From positions 3,162,001 through 3,226,000 of the forward strand of contig NZ_JAACJE010000001.1 in NCBI RefSeq assembly GCF_010020825.1: 64,000 nucleotides of DNA. Direction: 5' to 3'. Origin of the DNA: Acidovorax sp. 210-6. GTDB taxonomy: Bacteria; Pseudomonadota; Gammaproteobacteria; Burkholderiales; Burkholderiaceae_C. The translations under genes and the position numbers were made by a program. The stretch's first letter is position 1. Each line of letters opens with the position of its first letter. Below the pieces are notes generated by a model. It was not told where the DNA came from, did not search any database, and saw nothing but the letters and a program-made list of their open reading frames with translations. Below are positions 60,364 to 64,000 of the stretch, in pieces.

Positions 60364-61221
60364 ATGTCGGCCCTGAAGTTTGTCTTTTCCGCCGTCATCC
60401 TGGTGCTGAACACCCTGCTGTTCTGCGCCTCGATGACGCCCTTTGCACTCATCAAACTGCTGCTGCCTTTTGCCCCGGTGCGGCGCGCCACCGACCGGGT
60501 GCTCAACTTCATCCCGCAGTTGTGGATCAGCGTCAACAACTTCTGGCTGATGGCAGTGAACCGTTCACAGTGGCAGGTCAGGGGCCTGGAAGGCCTGCGG
60601 CCCGACGGTTGGTACCTGGTGACCAGCAACCACCTGAGCTGGGTGGACATCCTGGTGTTGCAGCGCGTGCTCAACCGGCGCATCCCCATGCTCAAATTCT
60701 TCCTCAAGTACGAGCTGATCTATGTGCCCGTGCTGGGCCTGGCATGGTGGGCGCTGGACTTCCCGTTCATGCGCCGGGGCGGCGGCGCCAACGCGCGCAA
60801 GGATCTCAAAGCCGCCCGCGAGGCCTGCGAGAAGTTCCGCCTGCTGCCGACCTCGGTGATGAGCTTTGCCGAGGGCACGCGCTTCACGACCGCCAAGCAC
60901 GCAGACCAGCAATCGCCCTACCAGCACCTGCTGCAGCCCAAGAGCGGCGGCCTGGGCATGGCGCTGAGCACCATCGGCGAGCTGTTCACCGGCCTGGTGG
61001 ACGTGACCCTGGTGTACCCCAATGGCACCCCCAGCTTTGTGGACGCCATGTCAGGGCGTCTTGGGAATGTGGTGGTGGTCGTGCGCCAGCAACCCATCCC
61101 ACCCGACCTGTTCAAGAACGGCGCCCGCCAGCGCGCCCAGCTGCAAAGCTGGCTTGATGGCGTCTGGCAATCCAAGGACGCGTTGATCGCTCAGATCAAG
61201 GCGGCGCCGCCCAACCCTTAG
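60364..61221 (+). CDS. Lysophospholipid acyltransferase family protein (YihG-like)
   Basis: This 285-residue membrane acyltransferase has an N-terminal hydrophobic helix (FVFSAVILVLNTLLFCASMT), the catalytic box NHLSWVDILVLQ, and FAEGTRFTTAKHADQQSPYQ with HLLQPKSGG, as in the E. coli YihG/YihF-type acyltransferases. It differs from the PlsC-like protein at 40176. The ATG at 60364 follows a TTG; the start is uncertain by one codon. It is 47 bp after hemL and converges on purH across repeat B copy 3. Confidence 0.9.
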   Translation: MSALKFVFSAVILVLNTLLFCASMTPFALIKLLLPFAPVRRATDRVLNFIPQLWISVNNFWLMAVNRSQWQVRGLEGLRPDGWYLVTSNHLSWVDILVLQRVLNRRIPMLKFFLKYELIYVPVLGLAWWALDFPFMRRGGGANARKDLKAAREACEKFRLLPTSVMSFAEGTRFTTAKHADQQSPYQHLLQPKSGGLGMALSTIGELFTGLVDVTLVYPNGTPSFVDAMSGRLGNVVVVVRQQPIPPDLFKNGARQRAQLQSWLDGVWQSKDALIAQIKAAPPNP

Positions 61222-61251
61222 ACCAGGGCGCAGCCCAGACCAGCGCCCCCC

Positions 61252-61348
61252 CGCGCAAGGGCCGCCCCGCCGCGCTGGGGGCGTCCCCCTGCCGCGAGCG
61301 CAGCGAAGCAGAGAGGGGGGAAGGCGCCGAAGGCGACTCAGGGGGGTG
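61252..61348 (-). repeat. Dispersed GC-rich repeat B, copy 3 (3' of purH)
   Basis: It starts GCAAGGGCCGCCCCGCCGCG and contains GGGGGCGTCCCCCTGCC, GAGGGGGGAAGGCGCC and ACTCAGGGGGGTG. It is closest in sequence to copy 1 and lies 9 bp from the purH stop. Confidence 0.85.
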
Positions 61349-61356
61349 CACCCCTC

Positions 61357-62955
61357 TCAATGCCGGAAGTGGCGCACGCCCGTGAACACCATGGCCACGC
61401 CGCGCTCGTTGGCGGCGTCAATCACTTCCTGGTCACGCATGCTGCCGCCGGGCTGGGCCACGCAGGTCGCGCCTGCATCGACCACCACGTCCAACCCATC
61501 ACGGAACGGGAAGAAGGCGTCGCTGGCTACCACCGTGCCCTGCAGGCTCAGTTGGGCCGCCTCGGCCTTGATGCTGGCAATGCGCGCTGAATCGAGACGG
61601 CTCATCTGGCCGGCGCCCACGCCCATGGTCATGCCGTTCTTGCAGAACACGATGGCGTTGGACTTGACGTACTTGGCCACCTTCCAGGCGAACAGCAGGT
61701 CCTGCAGCTCCTCGGGGGTGGGCTGCTTGACGGTCACCACCTTCAGGTCGGCCAGCGCCAGCTCGTGGTTGTCCGCCGTCTGCAGCAGCAGGCCTGAGCC
61801 CACACGCTTGGCGTCCATGGCGTTGCGGCCCTGGTCCCAGGCGGACGCGCCGCCCTGGGGCAAGGCGATCTTCATCAGGCGCACATTGACCTTGGGCTTG
61901 AAAACCTCCAGCGCCTCGGGCGTGAAATCGGGCGCCATCAGCACCTCGACGAACTGCTTGACCACGGCCTCGGCCGCTGCCTTGTCCACCGTGCGGTTGA
62001 AGGCAATGATGCCGCCGAAGGCGCTGGTCGGGTCGGTCTGGAAGGCCTTGCTGTAGGTCTCCAGCGCGTCCTTGCCCACGGCCACGCCGCAGGGGTTGGC
62101 GTGCTTGACGATCACGCAGGCGGGCGCGTCAAAGCTCTTGACGCATTCCCAGGCAGCGTCGGCGTCGGCGATGTTGTTGTAGGAGAGCTCCTTGCCCTGC
62201 AGTTGCACGCCGGTGACCAGCGAGCCGGGGGCCGGGTACAGGTCGCGGTACAGCGCGGCCTGCTGGTGGCTGTTCTCGCCGTAGCGCAGGTCCTGCACCT
62301 TGGTGAAAATGCCGTTGCTCTGGCCGGGGAACAGCGCACGCTGGGGCACGTAGGACTCAGACAGCTTCTCTGCCTCGAACGTGACGGACGAAAGGTAGTC
62401 GCTGATCGCGCCGTCGTACTGCGCGATGCGGTTGAACGCGGCCACCGACAGCGCGAAGCGCAGCTTGTCGGACAGCTTGCCGCCCGCCTTCAACTCGGCC
62501 AACACGGCTGCGTACTGGTCGGCCGAGGTGATGACACCCACGTCCTTCCAGTTCTTGGCGGCGCTGCGCACCATGGCGGGGCCGCCGATGTCGATGTTCT
62601 CGATCGCGTCGGCCAGCGTGCAACCGGCCTTGGCCACGGTGGCTTCAAAGGGGTAGAGGTTGACCACCAGCAGGTCGATGGTGTCGATGCCGTGCTCCTT
62701 GAGCGCCGCCATGTGCTCGGGCAGCTCGCGGCGCGCGAGCAGGCCGCCGTGCACCTTGGGGTGCAGGGTCTTGACCCGGCCGTCAAGCATCTCGGGGAAC
62801 TGCGTGACCTCGGCCACCTCGGTCACGGGCAGGCCTTTGTCGGCCAGCAGCTTGGCGGTGCCGCCGGTGGAGAGCAGCTTGATGCCCAGCGCGTGCAATT
62901 CCTTGGCGAATTCAACGATGCCGGTCTTGTCGGAGACGGAAAGTAGTGCGTTCAT
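61357..62955 (-). CDS. purH: Bifunctional AICAR transformylase / IMP cyclohydrolase
   Basis: This 532-residue enzyme makes the last two steps to IMP. The N-terminal IMP cyclohydrolase domain has [47 protein letters not shown] and [10 protein letters not shown]. The C-terminal transformylase domain has [43 protein letters not shown] and [20 protein letters not shown]. It is last in a dusB-fis-purH order, 79 bp after fis with a REP-like repeat in the gap. Confidence 0.97.
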   Translation of the reverse strand: MNALLSVSDKTGIVEFAKELHALGIKLLSTGGTAKLLADKGLPVTEVAEVTQFPEMLDGRVKTLHPKVHGGLLARRELPEHMAALKEHGIDTIDLLVVNLYPFEATVAKAGCTLADAIENIDIGGPAMVRSAAKNWKDVGVITSADQYAAVLAELKAGGKLSDKLRFALSVAAFNRIAQYDGAISDYLSSVTFEAEKLSESYVPQRALFPGQSNGIFTKVQDLRYGENSHQQAALYRDLYPAPGSLVTGVQLQGKELSYNNIADADAAWECVKSFDAPACVIVKHANPCGVAVGKDALETYSKAFQTDPTSAFGGIIAFNRTVDKAAAEAVVKQFVEVLMAPDFTPEALEVFKPKVNVRLMKIALPQGGASAWDQGRNAMDAKRVGSGLLLQTADNHELALADLKVVTVKQPTPEELQDLLFAWKVAKYVKSNAIVFCKNGMTMGVGAGQMSRLDSARIASIKAEAAQLSLQGTVVASDAFFPFRDGLDVVVDAGATCVAQPGGSMRDQEVIDAANERGVAMVFTGVRHFRH

Positions 62956-62970
62956 GGTGGTGGTTTTGAA

Positions 62971-63030
62971 GTGAAATCGTGCTCTAACGCCCGTCCAACA
63001 AGCGCTAATAGCTATTATTTATATAGCAAA
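62971..63030 (-). repeat. REP-like palindromic repeat between fis and purH
   Basis: The minus strand reads TTTGCTATATAAATAATAGC, TATTAGCGCTTGTTGG and ACGGGCGTTAGAGC. It belongs to the seven-copy family and fills most of the fis-purH gap. Confidence 0.85.
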
Positions 63031-63034
63031 AGGC

Positions 63035-63268
63035 TCACAGCAGCTTGTGCTCGACCAGCTTCTTGCGCAGCGTGTTGCGGTTCAGGCCCAGCCATTCCGC
63101 CGCGCGCGACTGGTTGTGGTCGGCGTGGCTCATCACCACCTCCAGCAACGGCTTCTCGACCACGCGCACCAGCATGTCGTACATGCCGTCGGGCGTCTCG
63201 CCGCCCAGGTCGCGAAAGTAGCCCTGCAGGCTCTCGCGCACGCATTCCTCGATGTGTTTCTTGCTCAT
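63035..63268 (-). CDS. fis: Fis-family nucleoid/DNA-binding protein
   Basis: This 77-residue protein consists of an N-terminal region (MSKKHIEECVRESLQGYFRD) and the Fis helix-turn-helix (HNQSRAAEWLGLNRNTLRKK, then LVEHKLL). It is shorter than E. coli Fis, as is usual in beta-proteobacteria. Its ATG overlaps the dusB stop by four bases, matching the widespread dusB-fis operon. It bends DNA and activates rRNA promoters in relatives. Confidence 0.95.
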   Translation of the reverse strand: MSKKHIEECVRESLQGYFRDLGGETPDGMYDMLVRVVEKPLLEVVMSHADHNQSRAAEWLGLNRNTLRKKLVEHKLL

Positions 63269-64000
63269 GCAGCCAATCCCTCTTGTTCTTGTGGTTCACC
63301 GTGCACACCGTGGTCGGGGGCAGGCAGGCGGTCCATGCGCTCGCCCAGGGCGTCGAAGAAACCTGCCACCGCCTCCCATTGCACACGGCTGTCGGTGATG
63401 GTGTTGATGTGTTGTCGAAAATCGTCGCCCCCCGGCAGACCCCGCACGTACCAGCCAATGTGCTTGCGCGCACTGCGCACACCGCTGTCTTCGCCATAGA
63501 GCTGGTAGTGGTCCTGCAGGTGGTCCAGCAGCAGGCGCCGCACCTCGGCCACCAGGGGTGGCGCCAGTGTCTCGCCCGTGGCCAGGAAGTGGCCGATCTC
63601 GCGAAAGATCCAGGGCCGACCCTGGGCTGCTCGGCCCACCATGATGGCGTCGGCCCCGGTGCAGGCCAGCACCTCGCGCGCCTTTTGCGGGCTGGTGATG
63701 TCGCCATTGGCCACCACGGGAATGGCGACCTGCGCCTTCACGGCGGCGATGGTGTCGTATTCGGCCTGGCCCTGGTAGCCCTGCTCGCGGGTGCGCCCAT
63801 GCACGGTGAGCATCTGCACGCCCACGTCCTCGAACCGGCGTGCCAGCGCCACCGCATTGCGGTGCTGCGCGCTCCAGCCGGTGCGCATCTTGAGCGTGAC
63901 GGGCACATTGAGCGGCGCGCAGGCCTGCACCACGGCCTGGGCAATGGCCACGGCCAGGGCCTCATCCTGCATCAGCGCGGAACCGGCCCATTTGTTGCAC
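63265..64000 (-). CDS. dusB: tRNA-dihydrouridine synthase DusB, 3' part (5' end outside window)
   Basis: The open frame enters from the right edge as CNKWAGSALMQDEALAVAIA, with the catalytic Cys of the family at its first visible codon. It continues with VPVTLKMRTGW, TVHGRTREQGYQG, IPVVANGDITSPQKA, GADAIMVGRAAQGRPWIFRE and a C-terminal helical domain (SARKHIGWYVRGL). The enzyme reduces uridines in tRNA with FMN. About 100 N-terminal residues are missing because of the window edge. Its stop overlaps fis. Confidence 0.95.
   Translation of the reverse strand, partial: CNKWAGSALMQDEALAVAIAQAVVQACAPLNVPVTLKMRTGWSAQHRNAVALARRFEDVGVQMLTVHGRTREQGYQGQAEYDTIAAVKAQVAIPVVANGDITSPQKAREVLACTGADAIMVGRAAQGRPWIFREIGHFLATGETLAPPLVAEVRRLLLDHLQDHYQLYGEDSGVRSARKHIGWYVRGLPGGDDFRQHINTITDSRVQWEAVAGFFDALGERMDRLPAPDHGVHGEPQEQEGLAA

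Overview
The window is GC-rich, densely packed bacterial chromosome. Gene content, protein similarity and dispersed repeats point to a beta-proteobacterium of the Burkholderiales, most likely family Comamonadaceae (Acidovorax-like). Supporting signs are a Pil-Chp type IV pilus signalling operon, a PuuD-type urate oxidase, a pyrB-pyrC' pair in which the dihydroorotase is a pseudoenzyme, a dusB-fis-purH operon, and several short repeat families. I saw no prophage, IS transposase gene, CRISPR array or plasmid function.

Layout. 1-4114: the 5' part of a membrane sensor gene, a Crp/Fnr regulator with an FNR-like box, and an EAL-(CBS-like)-GGDEF protein. 4123-10809: an RND efflux operon (adaptor, pump, outer-membrane channel) divergent from a TetR repressor, with a perfect 20-bp operator palindrome between them. 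10822-18195: purine catabolism from urate to allantoate and beyond (PuuD, HIU hydrolase, PuuE allantoinase, a UraD-AllC fusion, an M20 deacylase), plus XdhC and a TonB-like lipoprotein. 18255-29169: malic enzyme MaeB, a nucleotide cyclase with a PilZ domain, tRNA-Ser(UGA), a quinone oxidoreductase, an EamA transporter, a TRAP-type binding protein translationally coupled to a GGDEF-EAL protein, and an atypical SDR. 29249-37710: an SH3 protein with an M48 protease, a MITE-like element, a thioesterase, a DUF3422 protein, a GspE/PilB-type ATPase, a spermidine-synthase-like protein, a DNA glycosylase, TatD and HisF. 37867-40171: a SiaA-SiaB-SiaC phospho-switch lacking an adjacent SiaD. 40176-45265: an acyltransferase and a tightly overlapping yqgE - two mini-ORFs - ruvX - pyrR - pyrB - pyrC' string. 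45307-57758: photolyase, then pilG-pilH-pilI-pilJ-chpA-pilU. 57759-64000: ThiD-like kinase, HemL, a second acyltransferase, purH, fis and the 3' part of dusB.

Themes. Second-messenger signalling is prominent: one EAL/GGDEF and one GGDEF/EAL protein, a PilZ-cyclase, SiaABC, the Chp system and a truncated sensor. The EAL/GGDEF protein at 2231 and SiaA at 37867 share a homologous module of about 130 residues. Nucleotide metabolism is the second theme.

The most unusual structures are small ones: (i) two identical tandem 22-codon mini-ORFs, each overlapping its neighbours by four bases and each carrying a Shine-Dalgarno for the next start; (ii) a palindromic repeat of about 55 bp present seven times, two copies lying inside unrelated genes in the same frame and encoding nearly the same peptide; (iii) a 164-bp element with 25-bp terminal inverted repeats that supplies the last codons and stop of a thioesterase gene; and (iv) a repeat of about 100 bp lying just 3' of pyrB, pyrC' and purH.
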